From assembly GCA_023701205.1 (NCBI GenBank), contig JAMPXJ010000002.1, positions 186,001-250,000 on the forward strand: a stretch of DNA of 64,000 nt, read 5' to 3'. This DNA comes from Oligoflexia bacterium (lineage in GTDB: Bacteria > Bdellovibrionota > UBA1018). The notes under the pieces are model-generated. The model did no database searches and was not told the origin of the DNA. It saw only the letters and a program-made list of their open reading frames with translations. The position numbers were made by a program, and so were the translations under genes. Every line of letters starts with the position of its first letter. The first letter of the stretch is position 1. Below, piece after piece: positions 24,308 through 33,285 of this stretch.

Positions 24308-25553
24308 ACTTCGAGGCGCCCTGCCCCCGAAGTTGCAGTTGCGCTCGCCGCTTGTACAGGGCCGGAATTTTTTCATAGCCCGCCAAAAAGACCCGGGCCG
24401 CTCCCCCGGCATCCGCTCCAGCGAGCTGCCTGCCGGAGGGGACTCGAAGGCGGTAACCCGCCGGAATCAGCAACTTTCCTTCCAGTACCGCGTCCGTAAG
24501 ACCTGGATTCAGGGCCATCAGCGCGTCCTCGTCGAGCTTCAGGAAGCGCCGCAGGTCCTTGAAGCCGATGAAATCGGGAATCCTGACCTCGAAGGAGCCC
24601 TGGGGCGCCTCCCGTTCCAACTTGCCGAAGTAGCGCTCGGAATTCCGCTCGACCTCGACCGCGGCCAGGAGCTCGGCGTAAAAATTCGAGCTCGCGAAGC
24701 CGAAGGTTCGGCCCCGATAGTTTCCGACCAGCTCGTTGATGTCATCGGATCCGACCGAACGAACCGCGCGCATCATGCCCTTGCGCCCATGATTGTAGGC
24801 GGTCACGGCCAACGGCCAGCGCCCCAGCGACTCGTAGTTGAGCTTCAAAAGCTTGGCCGCGGCTTCGGTGGCCCGGATGGGGTCATTGCGCTCGTCCACC
24901 GCTTCGTCGACCCGAAGGAAAAGTCTCCCCGTCGAGCGCATGAACTGCCAGATCCCGCTCGCGCCGACCTTCGAGCGCGCCTGGAAATTGAAGCTGCTCT
25001 CGACGAAGGGCAGGCGGGTCAGCTCCACGGGAACGCCCTCGCGCCTGAAAATCTCCTCCATTTCCGCCAGATAGCGGCCGGAGGATTTCAGCCCTTGGAG
25101 GAAGCTGTCCTTCTGCCCCAGCTGGAAGCGCAGGCGCTTGCGATGGGCCGCGTTCAGGTACTTGTTGGGCTCGTGGATATCCGCGAAAAGCGCCACCACG
25201 CGCTTTTCGTCCTCCGTGAGCTTCGCCGGATCGAGCCGGGCGGGGTCACCCTCCTTGCGATGGAGCGAGAGAAGCACGTCGCGCCACTTGCGCTTGGCGG
25301 CGCGCCCTGCCGAAGAAGCGACCACCTCATAAACGCGATCGACGTATTTGGAATCGTGGATCACGCCTTGTTGGGTGGTATATTCTGAGTAGATGCGCAC
25401 CCAGAAATCCACGTTCTTGCGGAGCCTGCTCTCCGGGCCCGGGCTTTCGAGCACCGGGTCGGCGGGCGGGGCGCTGTCGCAAGGCATGGCCCACAGAAAA
25501 CCCAGCACCGGAAAGAACAGAAAAAGAGCTCGCGAAAAGAACATGGTGTCCAT
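24285..25553 (-). CDS. Membrane-bound lytic murein transglycosylase, MltD-like
   Basis: 422 residues. An N-terminal signal (MDTMFFSRALFLFFPVLGFLWA) leads into an MltD-type region. The SLT domain contains ELTRLPFVESSFN with the catalytic Glu, then KVGASGIWQFM and YNHGRKGM. After it comes a LysM-like segment (VRIPDFIGFKDLRRFLKLD, then LNPG...LIPAGYRLRVPSG). The enzyme cleaves peptidoglycan to 1,6-anhydro products. Start 25553 was preferred (an in-frame ATG at 25544 also fits). The gene is divergent from the peptide-binding protein with almost no intergenic space. Its family also includes secreted cell-wall enzymes. Confidence 0.88.
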   Translation of the reverse strand: MDTMFFSRALFLFFPVLGFLWAMPCDSAPPADPVLESPGPESRLRKNVDFWVRIYSEYTTQQGVIHDSKYVDRVYEVVASSAGRAAKRKWRDVLLSLHRKEGDPARLDPAKLTEDEKRVVALFADIHEPNKYLNAAHRKRLRFQLGQKDSFLQGLKSSGRYLAEMEEIFRREGVPVELTRLPFVESSFNFQARSKVGASGIWQFMRSTGRLFLRVDEAVDERNDPIRATEAAAKLLKLNYESLGRWPLAVTAYNHGRKGMMRAVRSVGSDDINELVGNYRGRTFGFASSNFYAELLAAVEVERNSERYFGKLEREAPQGSFEVRIPDFIGFKDLRRFLKLDEDALMALNPGLTDAVLEGKLLIPAGYRLRVPSGRQLAGADAGGAARVFLAGYEKIPALYKRRAQLQLRGQGASKYVRRGKK

Positions 25554-25584
25554 CCATGGTAGAGGGCCCGCGCTAGGCGGTAAA

Positions 25585-27072
25585 GTGCTTTGGGCTTTTT
25601 GCCTTCTCGGCCTGAGCGTCCCGGCTCTCGCCACCGAGCCGATCCGGATCCTGCTGGATCAGACCCCGGCCACCCTGAATCCCCGAGGAACGCTTGATGC
25701 GGCCGGCCAAAGGATTAACGCCCTGATTTTCCGCGGACTCACGCGGATCGATTCCGATCTCCAGCCCCAACCCGATCTGGCCGAGTCCTGGTCGGTCCAG
25801 AACTCCGGGCGCGTCTGGAAATTCCGGATCCGACCCGAGCTGCGGGATCACGCGGGCCGCACCATCGACGCGCGCCAGATCGCCGCCTGCCTGGAGAATT
25901 ATCGCACCGGCAAGCCCGTCTCCCCGCTGCGGGGCTCGTTCCCCCACTGGAAGGGCACCGAATCCGATTCCTTCCAGGTCACGATCCGCCTCGAGAAACC
26001 CGATCCTTACCTTCCCCGCAATATCTCGCTGCTGCGCTACTTCATCGTGAGCGGCGCTGAGCGGCCCTGCGCCGAGCCCGCGCCGGATGCGGAGGTGATC
26101 GGCAGCGGGCTTTACCGCCCGGAGCACTGGGATCTTTCGCCGGAGAGCCACTTCCTGCTCCAACCGACGGCGCTCGCGAGCGGACGGCGGCCGGTGGATT
26201 TCCTTTTCATCCACGACGACAACACCAAGGCCCTGAAGCTCATCCGCGGGGAGATCGACGCGATCCAGAACTCCATCTCGCTCACCAAGACGCGCTGGCT
26301 TCAGCAGGATTACGCCGACCGCTTCCGGAGCCTCGAGCGCGAGGGCGTGAGCGTAAGCTATCTCGCCTACAACATGAACGACCCGCTGTTACGCCGCCGC
26401 GAGCTTCGCAGGGCGATCGCCCTGGCTCTGGATCGCGAGTCGATCGTGCGTCACAAGCACCTGGGCTTCACCTCCCTGGCGGGCAGCCTGCTTTCGCCTC
26501 TGCTTCCCGAAAGCCATCAGGTCCCGTTCGCCTACGATCCTCGCGCGGCCGAAGCCCTGCTCGAACAGGCCGGGTTCCCGCGCGGCAAGGACGGGTTCCG
26601 CCTGGAGCTGCGCTACAAGTCGACGCCCGTCCGGGAGGGAATCGAGACCGCCCTGCTTTTCCAGGAGATGCTCGCGAAAGTGGGCATCCGCCTCAGGGTC
26701 GACGTGGTCGAGCCCGCCGTCTTTCTCGCGTCGGTCCGACGGGGGCATTTCCAGCTTTATTCTTCGCGCTGGCTCGGCGTCGCCGATGGATCGATCCTTT
26801 ACAACACGCTTCATTCGGGCCAGGCGCAAAATCGCGTCGCCTACGGGAATCCCGAGATGGACCGGCTGCTCGAGCAGGCGATCGCCGAGCCCGAGGCCTC
26901 GCGCCGCATCCCGCTCCTGCGACGCGTGCAGGAGCTCGCGGGCGAGGAACTTCCTTATCTGCCGCTCTGGTACTGGGGCAACGCCCTGATCCTGCGCAAG
27001 GGACTTGTGGGAATCGAAGCCCGCGACCTCTCGCTCAGCGGAGGGCTGGAACCCCTGACCCGCCTGAGGTAG
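25585..27072 (+). CDS. ABC transporter substrate-binding protein, family 5 (peptide/nickel type)
   Basis: 495 residues from a GTG preceded by AGGCGG, giving a short signal peptide (LWAFCLLGLSVPALA). Hallmarks of SBP family 5 are IRILLDQTPATLNPRGTLDA, NALIFRGLTRIDSDLQPQPDLAESW, and the lobe 2 pattern LRRAIALALDRESIV. The C-terminal part includes LYSSRWLGVADGSILYNTLHSGQAQNRVAYGNPEMDRLLEQA. An upstream ATG (25543) would extend the protein but overlaps the divergent transglycosylase. No permease or ATPase genes follow, so the rest of the importer is elsewhere. Confidence 0.85.
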   Translation: MLWAFCLLGLSVPALATEPIRILLDQTPATLNPRGTLDAAGQRINALIFRGLTRIDSDLQPQPDLAESWSVQNSGRVWKFRIRPELRDHAGRTIDARQIAACLENYRTGKPVSPLRGSFPHWKGTESDSFQVTIRLEKPDPYLPRNISLLRYFIVSGAERPCAEPAPDAEVIGSGLYRPEHWDLSPESHFLLQPTALASGRRPVDFLFIHDDNTKALKLIRGEIDAIQNSISLTKTRWLQQDYADRFRSLEREGVSVSYLAYNMNDPLLRRRELRRAIALALDRESIVRHKHLGFTSLAGSLLSPLLPESHQVPFAYDPRAAEALLEQAGFPRGKDGFRLELRYKSTPVREGIETALLFQEMLAKVGIRLRVDVVEPAVFLASVRRGHFQLYSSRWLGVADGSILYNTLHSGQAQNRVAYGNPEMDRLLEQAIAEPEASRRIPLLRRVQELAGEELPYLPLWYWGNALILRKGLVGIEARDLSLSGGLEPLTRLR

Positions 27073-27082
27073 ATTACGAGGG

Positions 27083-27859
27083 ATGAAACGCGTCCTCGCT
27101 CCCCAGCTCCCCTCGCCCGGACATCCCGTCAGGCTGGCCGCCTCCGAAGCCGACCACGCCACGAAGGTCTTGCGCCTGCGCGACGGCGATCGCGTCGAAG
27201 CGCTCGACGGCAAGGGGCACGCCGCGACCGTCACGTTGCGCACGCGCGGTGGCGGCGGCGACGTTTTCATCGAATACCTCGAAGCCGCGGCCTCGCTTGC
27301 GAATGCGGCGACCCTCCCCCCGCTCACGCTCGAGCTTGCGATCCTCAAAGGGGACGCGATGGAATGGGTCATCGAAAAGGCCGTCGAGCTCGGCGTGCGC
27401 ACCCTCATCCCGACGGAGACCGCCCACACCGTCGTGCAGCTCTCGCACAAGGGTCCCGAGGTCTTTCGCCAGCGCTGGCAGAAGATCGCCGACCAGGCGC
27501 TCAAGCAATGCGGCCGGCTCGAAGCCATGCGGATCGAAACTCCGATGAGCCTCGAGGACGTCCTGCTTCGCCATCCCGCCTCGCCCGAGTCGCCCCGCCT
27601 CTGGTGTGATGAGGGCGGACGCGAGGAGCTTCCTTACCTTCCGGATTGGGTTGCGAAAAATTCCGAAAAGTTAAAGAATTACGGAGAGCTTCGCCTTCTC
27701 ATCGGGCCCGAGGGCGGCTGGAGCGCCCTGGAACGCGAGCTCCTTTCACGAAGCGCGCCCGGAACGTCGCGGATGAGCCTGGGACCCTGGGTGCTTCGCG
27801 CCGAAACCGCGGCGATCTTCGGGATCAGCTGGCTGACGGGGGCCTGGCGCCGCCCTTGA
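27083..27859 (+). CDS. rsmE: 16S rRNA (uracil(1498)-N(3))-methyltransferase
   Basis: 258 residues of the RsmE/SPOUT family. An N-terminal PUA-like domain (HATKVLRLRDGDRVEALDGKG) is followed by the SPOUT fold with DAMEWVIEKAVELGVRTLIPTETA (family ExVTELGV-type helix), then LLIGPEGGWSALERELL (the SAM-binding knot GPEGG) and LGPWVLRAETAAIFGIS (L-x-x-R-ETA). It modifies U1498 in the decoding region of the ribosome. It starts 10 bp after the SBP gene and is probably co-transcribed. The protein is about the usual length (240-260). Confidence 0.93.
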   Translation: MKRVLAPQLPSPGHPVRLAASEADHATKVLRLRDGDRVEALDGKGHAATVTLRTRGGGGDVFIEYLEAAASLANAATLPPLTLELAILKGDAMEWVIEKAVELGVRTLIPTETAHTVVQLSHKGPEVFRQRWQKIADQALKQCGRLEAMRIETPMSLEDVLLRHPASPESPRLWCDEGGREELPYLPDWVAKNSEKLKNYGELRLLIGPEGGWSALERELLSRSAPGTSRMSLGPWVLRAETAAIFGISWLTGAWRRP

Positions 27860-27898
27860 CAAAGGCGCTCCGAGAAGTGAAGTCTTTCGAGAGGTTTT

Positions 27899-28657
27899 AT
27901 GAAAACGACCCAAGGCCAGTCTCCACGACCTTTCCCGGCTTCCGGTTCCGCGGGCTCTCACGAAGAGATCGAGCTGGTTTTCCGTCCGATCACCTCGGGC
28001 CTGGGCTTCCACCCTTTTTCCGACGGAATGCCTTACGCGCCGATTTCGCAGAAACCCCAGACTGGCTTCCGCCCGCCGGCCCCGATGGGCACTGGCGCGG
28101 TTTCGGCCGGCACGCCGAGCTTCGCAAGCCAGCTGCCTCCGCTTTCCGCGCGGCCGATCCCTCGTGTCTCGGTTCCGGTCGCGCAGCCCAGGCCGAACCC
28201 TGAGGCCGCGCTGAACGTCGCGAACCCGCTTCCGGTCCCGCACCCCGAATACGGCTTCGTCTACCTGCTCAAGCGCGCGTTCGCGTACGCGATCGACTCG
28301 GCGCTCAATCTCGCGCTCTGCGGCGGCGCGCTCAGCATGGCCCTGCTCGAGCAGAGCCTCAAGCCCGAGCTGCTGCTCAATCCGGGCGTGATCCTGGTTT
28401 CGGTGCTGTTTTTCGCCTTCTTCAACTGGGCGATCGTCACCGCGCAGGAGATCGCCTTCGGCACGAGCCTGGGCAAGCGCCTTTTCCGCCTGGCGGTGAA
28501 CGGTCCCACCTCGGCCATCTTTCTGCGCGCGTTCTTCTTTCTTCCGAGCGCGGGTTTTTTCGGCGCGGGACTGCTTTGGAGCGTGCTCGACCGGCGCAAG
28601 CGCTGCTGGCACGACCTGATCGTCGACCTCCAGCCCAGCGAGATCGCGCGGCTGTGA
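27899..28657 (+). CDS. RDD family membrane protein with disordered N-terminus
   Basis: 252 residues. The first 110 are low-complexity and Pro-rich ([30 protein letters not shown]). The C-terminal RDD-like domain begins at [29 protein letters not shown] (Arg and Asp of the family in [10 protein letters not shown]), then [40 protein letters not shown] and the second signature [23 protein letters not shown] proteins are often linked to Na+ transport or envelope processes, but the role is unknown. Its stop overlaps the next start (GTGA). Confidence 0.8.
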   Translation: MKTTQGQSPRPFPASGSAGSHEEIELVFRPITSGLGFHPFSDGMPYAPISQKPQTGFRPPAPMGTGAVSAGTPSFASQLPPLSARPIPRVSVPVAQPRPNPEAALNVANPLPVPHPEYGFVYLLKRAFAYAIDSALNLALCGGALSMALLEQSLKPELLLNPGVILVSVLFFAFFNWAIVTAQEIAFGTSLGKRLFRLAVNGPTSAIFLRAFFFLPSAGFFGAGLLWSVLDRRKRCWHDLIVDLQPSEIARL

Positions 28658-29148
28658 GCGCTCCCACTCCGATTCGCGCCAAAATCAAGTCACAGGACAC
28701 GCTCGAGCGACTTCTCGCGCCCGCGCGCCGCCGCGGCCGCAAGGTCGTTTTCACCAACGGGTGCTTTGACCTGCTCCATAAAGGCCACGTCCGTTATCTG
28801 GAAAAGGCGCGCAAGCTCGGTGACATCCTCGTCGTGGCGCTGAACTCCGACGATTCCGTGCGGCGCCTCAAAGGCCCCGACCGCCCGCTCAACCGCCTGG
28901 AGGATCGCGCCGAGGTCATGGCCGCGCTGGGCTTCGTCGACTTCGTGACCTGGTTCGGCGAGGACACCCCGCAGGCCATCATCCGCAAGCTCCGACCCGA
29001 TATCTTCGTCAAAGGCGGCGATTACAAGATAGCCGACCTGCCCGAGGCTCCCGACGTGCGCGCGGGCGGCGGGCGCATCCGGATCATTCCGTTCGTGGCG
29101 GGGCAGAGCACGACCGGCATCATCGGCCGCGCGCGCAAGAAGGACTGA
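28654..29148 (+). CDS. hldE: D-glycero-beta-D-manno-heptose 1-phosphate adenylyltransferase-like
   Basis: 164 residues from the overlapping GTG. A cytidylyltransferase-like fold with [23 protein letters not shown] (HxGH motif), [20 protein letters not shown] and FVKGGDY. This corresponds to the C-terminal (RfaE domain II) half of bifunctional HldE, which activates heptose 1-phosphate as ADP-heptose for the LPS inner core. The kinase half is not fused and not adjacent, so this is the stand-alone (RfaE2) form. The last residues [12 protein letters not shown] are typical of the family. Confidence 0.88.
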   Translation: MSAPTPIRAKIKSQDTLERLLAPARRRGRKVVFTNGCFDLLHKGHVRYLEKARKLGDILVVALNSDDSVRRLKGPDRPLNRLEDRAEVMAALGFVDFVTWFGEDTPQAIIRKLRPDIFVKGGDYKIADLPEAPDVRAGGGRIRIIPFVAGQSTTGIIGRARKKD

Positions 29149-29158
29149 GCTTTTCCGC

Positions 29159-29917
29159 TCAGGCCGCCTTCCCGGCCTCCCAGTAGCCGCGTTTTCGATA
29201 GTGACGGTGCAGCTTTTCCTCGAATTCACGATCGACGGGATATTTGGGACTGTAGAAGGGGCCGCTCCGGATCGTCGCGCGCGAGAGATCCGTCCGGAGC
29301 TTCCGTTGATGCCAGCTCAGCGAGTCGATCCATGACGGCGAAACCAGCGTTTTCTTGCTCGGCCACCAGCTCGCCGTGTCGATCACGAGATAGCGGATCA
29401 CCCAGCTGCGCGGCTCGATCAGAAAGTCCTCCACATCGCCGAATTCCCCGTCAATGGCCTCGATGCCGTAACCCAGGACATCCTCGGCTGAAAACAGATG
29501 GGGATCCGCCTCGGCCCGGGCGGGAGCTCCGCGACCCGCGCCGCGGATCGGCAGGCCCGCAGGTTCAGGCGCGACGCCCCAGACCCCGGCGCCCGTCCAA
29601 TAGTAGGGCCATTTGAAATAATCGAAATACGTCCGCTCCATCTCCCGCGTCACCGGCCGCTGGGTGTCGATCGAGGGGCTCTCCTCGACATGCTCGCGGC
29701 TCAGGATGAGGTCGATCTGCCGCTCCTCGTCCCTGACCGTCTTGACGGAGATCGGCGAAATCACCACCGTGCGGCCGCTCAGCCAGCCGCCGGTGTTCAC
29801 CACAAGGTAGCGGACGGCCCATTTCTCGTCGTCGAAAAGGAAGTCCGTGACGGACCCGATCTCGCCATCCAGCGCGCGAAGACCGAAACCTTCCAGCTTA
29901 CGGAGCGAATGCAGCAT
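29159..29917 (-). CDS. PRC-barrel domain protein with two PRC modules
   Basis: 252 residues. Two related modules: LEGFGLRALDGEIGSVTDFLFDDEKWAVRYLVVNTG (about 6-42) and AEDVLGYGIEAIDGEFGDVEDFLIEPRSWVIRYLVIDT (about 137-175), each with the G-x-I-G/D-x-V-x-D-F and W-x-I/V-R-Y-L-V pattern of PRC-barrels. The segment between them is hydrophilic (FDYFKWPYYWTGAGVWG). PRC-barrels bind proteins or RNA; in cytosolic proteins of this type the role is unknown. A GAGG SD precedes the ATG. Confidence 0.85.
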   Translation of the reverse strand: MLHSLRKLEGFGLRALDGEIGSVTDFLFDDEKWAVRYLVVNTGGWLSGRTVVISPISVKTVRDEERQIDLILSREHVEESPSIDTQRPVTREMERTYFDYFKWPYYWTGAGVWGVAPEPAGLPIRGAGRGAPARAEADPHLFSAEDVLGYGIEAIDGEFGDVEDFLIEPRSWVIRYLVIDTASWWPSKKTLVSPSWIDSLSWHQRKLRTDLSRATIRSGPFYSPKYPVDREFEEKLHRHYRKRGYWEAGKAA

Positions 29918-29988
29918 CGTGGCCTCTCATCGGTTTGAAAGACAGAGAGGCAAATCACGTACCGCCGTCAGGCGGTGCGGCCGTCCGC

Positions 29989-30501
29989 TCAGCGCCGGAT
30001 CACGCGATCGAAGAATGCGACCGAGGTCAGCGCCACGCCGAAAACGAGGCAAACCGGGAAGGCCGCGGCTGAAGAGACCTCCGCCGCCAAGATCGGGCGG
30101 AACGACTGCAGGAAAAGGTTCCAGAGAAAGATCCAGCTGAAGGTTCCCCAGACCAGGCCGATCAGCAGAAGCGCCTGCAGGGAGTTCGTGCGCGCGAAAT
30201 TCGCATAAAGCACGCCGAAGATCACCGAAAGGACCTCGAACACGAGAAGTCCACCCAGGATCGCGCCGAAGTGCGCTCCCAGATACGTCGCCTCCGGGCC
30301 CAGCACGATGGTCGCCATGAGCTTGACCGGGAACCAAAACTCCTGCCCGCCCACCGCGGCCACGAGCATCGCGAAAACCAGCGCGATCAGTCCGGCGAAA
30401 GCGCCCGCAAGCGCACCGGCAATCCAGCGCGTCGGGTCGCGGCGCAGGAAGGTCTCGATGAGATTCATGTCAAAATCGTCTTGCGAATGCGAGGCGTGCA
30501 T
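29989..30501 (-). CDS. Hypothetical membrane protein (about four TM helices)
   Basis: 170 residues. Hydrophobic stretches: WIAGALAGAFAGLIALVFAMLV, HFGAILGGLLVFEVLSVIFGVLYA, LQALLLIGLVWGTFSWIFLW and AFPVCLVFGVALTSVAFF. The start is uncertain; an internal ATG twelve codons in (MNLIETFLRRDP) is also plausible. It lies 6 bp downstream of another small membrane protein in the same direction. No domain recognised. Confidence 0.55.
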   Translation of the reverse strand: MHASHSQDDFDMNLIETFLRRDPTRWIAGALAGAFAGLIALVFAMLVAAVGGQEFWFPVKLMATIVLGPEATYLGAHFGAILGGLLVFEVLSVIFGVLYANFARTNSLQALLLIGLVWGTFSWIFLWNLFLQSFRPILAAEVSSAAAFPVCLVFGVALTSVAFFDRVIRR

Positions 30502-30507
30502 AAAGGT

Positions 30508-30912
30508 TCATGACTCCGATTGTAAGTTTTCGTCCCCTATAGCATTCGACCGCCTGAAGAACCAGTCCTGAAGCGGGCCAAAAAACCAGTTGAGCATCAG
30601 GCCTGAGCTCATGATCACGGGGACGACGAGCCAGAAGAACGCATTTCGCTCCCGCATGACCGGGGCCAAGGCAAGGAGGATCGAAAAATAGAGTACTGCC
30701 AGGAAAGCCCAGGTCCCCGCAGCGCCCCGAAGCAGGGTCGCTTTCAGCTGCGGAACTTTTTCAGCTCGGAGCGTCAAGGTGGCTCCGATCAGTCCTCCGA
30801 GATTCGAGCCCACGATGGCCCAAAGAACGTCATTCTGCTCAAGGCTGAGAACGGAGGTACCGATCCAAAGACTGAGCGCGAGACCCAAAAAGCCCGAGAT
30901 CCAAGCTGACAT
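30508..30912 (-). CDS. Hypothetical membrane protein (about four TM helices)
   Basis: 134 residues from the ATG at 30912 (a TTG eight codons upstream extends the frame). TM segments: WISGFLGLALSLWIGTSVLSL, VLWAIVGSNLGGLIGATLTL, GTWAFLAVLYFSILLALAPV and WLVVPVIMSSGLMLNWFF. The small size and GG-containing helix resemble DUF-type integral proteins, but I do not recognise a family. It probably forms an operon with the next membrane-protein gene. Confidence 0.55.
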   Translation of the reverse strand: MSAWISGFLGLALSLWIGTSVLSLEQNDVLWAIVGSNLGGLIGATLTLRAEKVPQLKATLLRGAAGTWAFLAVLYFSILLALAPVMRERNAFFWLVVPVIMSSGLMLNWFFGPLQDWFFRRSNAIGDENLQSES

Positions 30913-30971
30913 AGGTTTCTCTATACAGGATTTCAAGGATCAGGCAAGTTTAACGCCCCGCGCCCAAATCT

Positions 30972-31946
30972 ATGTCGCTCGTTATCGATTTCCACACCCA
31001 TGTCTTCCCGGCCCGCTTCAAGCGGCTTCTCCAGGGAAAATCCGGCTCCGCTGTGGAGAATCTCCGCAAGCAGGCGCGCGGCTGGCTGCGCCCCTTCTCG
31101 CGCTCGCTCCATCATACCCAGACGGTGCTCCGGCACCTGCCCGATCCCGCGCGCCGCAAGCTCGACTCGCTCACGAGCTTCGCGCCGCTTCCGGGCCTGC
31201 TCGTGGAATCCACCGCCGAAGACCTGCGCGAGGCCATGCGGGACTCGGGAGTCGCGCGCGCCCTTGTCATCGCCCATCCGCCGTTCATTTCGAACTCCTT
31301 TATCCTCGAGACCGTCGCGGAATCTGACGGCGCTTTCATCGCCGGGGTGAACATCCCCCGCGGCACGCGCGGCCCCGGCACGGTGCTCAAGCGCCTGCAC
31401 GCGGACGGCGCGCGGGTGCTGAAGATCCACCCCGCCGCCGATGGCGAAGGGCCCTCCTCCCCGCGCTACAAGGCGCTGCTCAAGGCCGCGACCCAGCTCG
31501 GCATGCCCGTGATCCTGCACACCGGCTGCATCCATTCGCGGATGGTCTACAAGTCGCCCGAGCTCGGCGCGGTCGAGCACTTCAAACCCTGGTTCAAAAG
31601 CTTTCCCGAGACGGTTTTCGTGCTCGCGCACATGAACTTCCACGACCCGGCCGTCGCGCTCGATCTGGCGCAGGAGTTCCGCAACCTTTACGTCGATACC
31701 TCGTGGCAGCCCGCGGAATCCATCGCCGAGGCCGTGCGCAGGATCGGGGCAGAGCGCGTGCTTTTCGGCACGGACTGGCCGCTCGTGGGCAACAACATCT
31801 CAGTCGGGCTTCGGCGCGTCCGCGAATGCATCGAATCTGGGCTATTGAAGCCCGAAGACGGCAGGCTTATCCTGGGAGGCAACGCAGAAAGGCTCCTAGG
31901 TCCCGCATGCCCCTCGAATTCGCAGCCATCTCCGCCGAGCAGTTGA
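30972..31946 (+). CDS. Amidohydrolase family protein (Amidohydro_2)
   Basis: 324 residues of the TIM-barrel metal-dependent hydrolase superfamily. The first strand has IDFHTHVFP (HxH metal ligands). Further marks are ALVIAHPPF, VLKIHPAADG, MPVILHTGC (third His), FVLAHMNF (fourth His) and VLFGTDWPLVG (Asp ligand near the end). Related proteins include ACMSD-like decarboxylases and uncharacterised hydrolases. The substrate is unknown. Its 3' end overlaps the next gene by 40 bp, implying a linked function. Confidence 0.85.
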   Translation: MSLVIDFHTHVFPARFKRLLQGKSGSAVENLRKQARGWLRPFSRSLHHTQTVLRHLPDPARRKLDSLTSFAPLPGLLVESTAEDLREAMRDSGVARALVIAHPPFISNSFILETVAESDGAFIAGVNIPRGTRGPGTVLKRLHADGARVLKIHPAADGEGPSSPRYKALLKAATQLGMPVILHTGCIHSRMVYKSPELGAVEHFKPWFKSFPETVFVLAHMNFHDPAVALDLAQEFRNLYVDTSWQPAESIAEAVRRIGAERVLFGTDWPLVGNNISVGLRRVRECIESGLLKPEDGRLILGGNAERLLGPACPSNSQPSPPSS

Positions 31947-32806
31947 GGTCGCTCTCCCGCGCCCGGACCGTGTTTTTCTTCCCGGTGGGCCCGCTCGAGG
32001 ACCATGGGCCCCATCTTCCGCTCGGAATGGATCTCCACGAGGCGCGCCGCCTCTGCGAGCTCGCCGCCGAACGTGTGGAAAAGGAGCTCCCCGGCTGGGC
32101 CGCCGTGCTCATGCCCGCAGCACCACTGGGACTTCAGGGCAATACGACGAAGCTCGTCCTCTCCGTGCGCCCGCACGTGCTGCGCGACTGGCTCGTCGAC
32201 GCCTGCGGCTCGCTGATGCGCCAGGGCTTTCTTCATTTCGCTTGCTTTTCAGGGCATCTCGGTCCCCGCCAGCTCACCGCGATCGAGGACGCAGGCAAGA
32301 TCATCCGCCGCAAGGCCGGGCTGCGGCGCTTCTCGCGCTCCGGCCAGCTCCTGCCTTCGCTCGTCTCGGCGAGCTCGGCGCTCACGACCCTGAACGACCT
32401 GCGTACGCCCTTCTGGCCCGATCCCGAAGAGCACGGCGGCGCGCGCGACACGTCCGTGGCGCAGGCGCTGGGCCTGCTCGTCATTCCCGAGCTGCCGCCC
32501 GATCAGCCCCGGAATCCTTCCTGGCTCGGCCGCGGCCTGAATCGCTGGATGAGAAGCGCCTCGGGCTACTGGGGCAAGCCATCCCTGGCCACTCCCGAGC
32601 AAGGTGAGGTCGCCCTGAAAAGCACCCTGGAACGGGTCTTCCCCAAGCTGCGCGCCGTCTGGGAAGGCTCCAATCCCAACCATTTTTTCCGCTCGTGGTA
32701 CTCGCTCCTCCCGCCCAACAAGAGCTTCGCCCGCGGCTGGATGCTGGGGCTGCTCCTTTTTCTGATGCTGGTACTCTGGGCCTATCTTCTTTTAGGGTGG
32801 CGATAG
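31907..32806 (+). CDS. Creatininase-family protein with C-terminal membrane anchor
   Basis: 299 residues. FFFPVGPLEDHGPHLPLGMD carries E31, H33 and D42, the E-x-H-x8-D metal ligands of the creatininase/creatinine amidohydrolase family. FACFSGHLGPRQL (H117) occupies the place of the usual NGHGGN loop, with the second Gly-Asn changed. After residue 270 a strong TM helix (WMLGLLLFLMLVLWAYLLLGW) would tether the domain to the membrane, which is unusual for the family. Family members open lactam or formamide rings. It overlaps the amidohydrolase gene. Confidence 0.75.
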   Translation: MPLEFAAISAEQLRSLSRARTVFFFPVGPLEDHGPHLPLGMDLHEARRLCELAAERVEKELPGWAAVLMPAAPLGLQGNTTKLVLSVRPHVLRDWLVDACGSLMRQGFLHFACFSGHLGPRQLTAIEDAGKIIRRKAGLRRFSRSGQLLPSLVSASSALTTLNDLRTPFWPDPEEHGGARDTSVAQALGLLVIPELPPDQPRNPSWLGRGLNRWMRSASGYWGKPSLATPEQGEVALKSTLERVFPKLRAVWEGSNPNHFFRSWYSLLPPNKSFARGWMLGLLLFLMLVLWAYLLLGWR

Positions 32807-32849
32807 CCTCAGCCTGCCGATACTGGCGGCCCGCTTGGACAGGTAGCAA

Positions 32850-32878
32850 TTGACTTCCGCCCAGAACTGACCTAGTTT
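32850..32878 (+). promoter_or_regulatory. Promoter of tRNA-Pro
   Basis: TTGACT (32850-32855) and TAGTTT (32873-32878) are separated by exactly 17 bp and end about 25 bp before the mature tRNA 5' end. Confidence 0.5.
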
Positions 32879-32903
32879 CCGAGGTCTCTTCCATTTTAGG
32901 TAA

Positions 32904-32981
<78 letters not shown>

Positions 32982-33000
32982 TCTAATTGGATACAGAAAT

Positions 33001-33032
33001 AAAAAAGGGAACCCCTCCGGGTTCCCTTTTTT
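33001..33032 (+). terminator. Intrinsic terminator after tRNA-Pro
   Basis: AAAAAAGGGAACCC pairs perfectly with GGGTTCCCTTTTTT across a CTCC loop. The symmetric A- and T-runs make it usable in both directions. Confidence 0.9.
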
Positions 33033-33285
33033 ATTTGTGCTTCCCATTCGGTTGTCGGGTTGATTGAGGTTCGAACCAGCGTTGGAGCCGAAGGCGACCG
33101 CTGGTTCACAAAAAGTCCAGGAAGGACTTTTTGCACGCGCGACGAAGGAGCGTGCCCGAAGGGCGAGAGCCAGGATGGCCCGAGTGAAATCCAGTCCAGG
33201 GTTAGGCAAAGCTCCGATGCTGCTAGCGCCGCCCTGGTGCAAAACTTTTATCCAGTCACCCGGAACCGCCGCCCACGCAGCATGA
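33033..33285. repeat. Partial tRNA-tail copies and hairpins downstream of tRNA-Pro
   Basis: The 12-mer ATCCAGTCACCC from the 3' part of the tRNA (32964-32975) recurs at 33250-33261, and AATCCAGTC recurs at about 33188. Between them are an inverted copy of the T-arm (GGTTCGAACCAGCG near 33069) facing a direct copy (CGCTGGTT near 33099), and a hairpin AAAAAGTCC/GGACTTTTT (33111-33134). No gene is seen here. The arrangement suggests repeated partial duplication or insertion at the tRNA 3' end. Confidence 0.5.
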
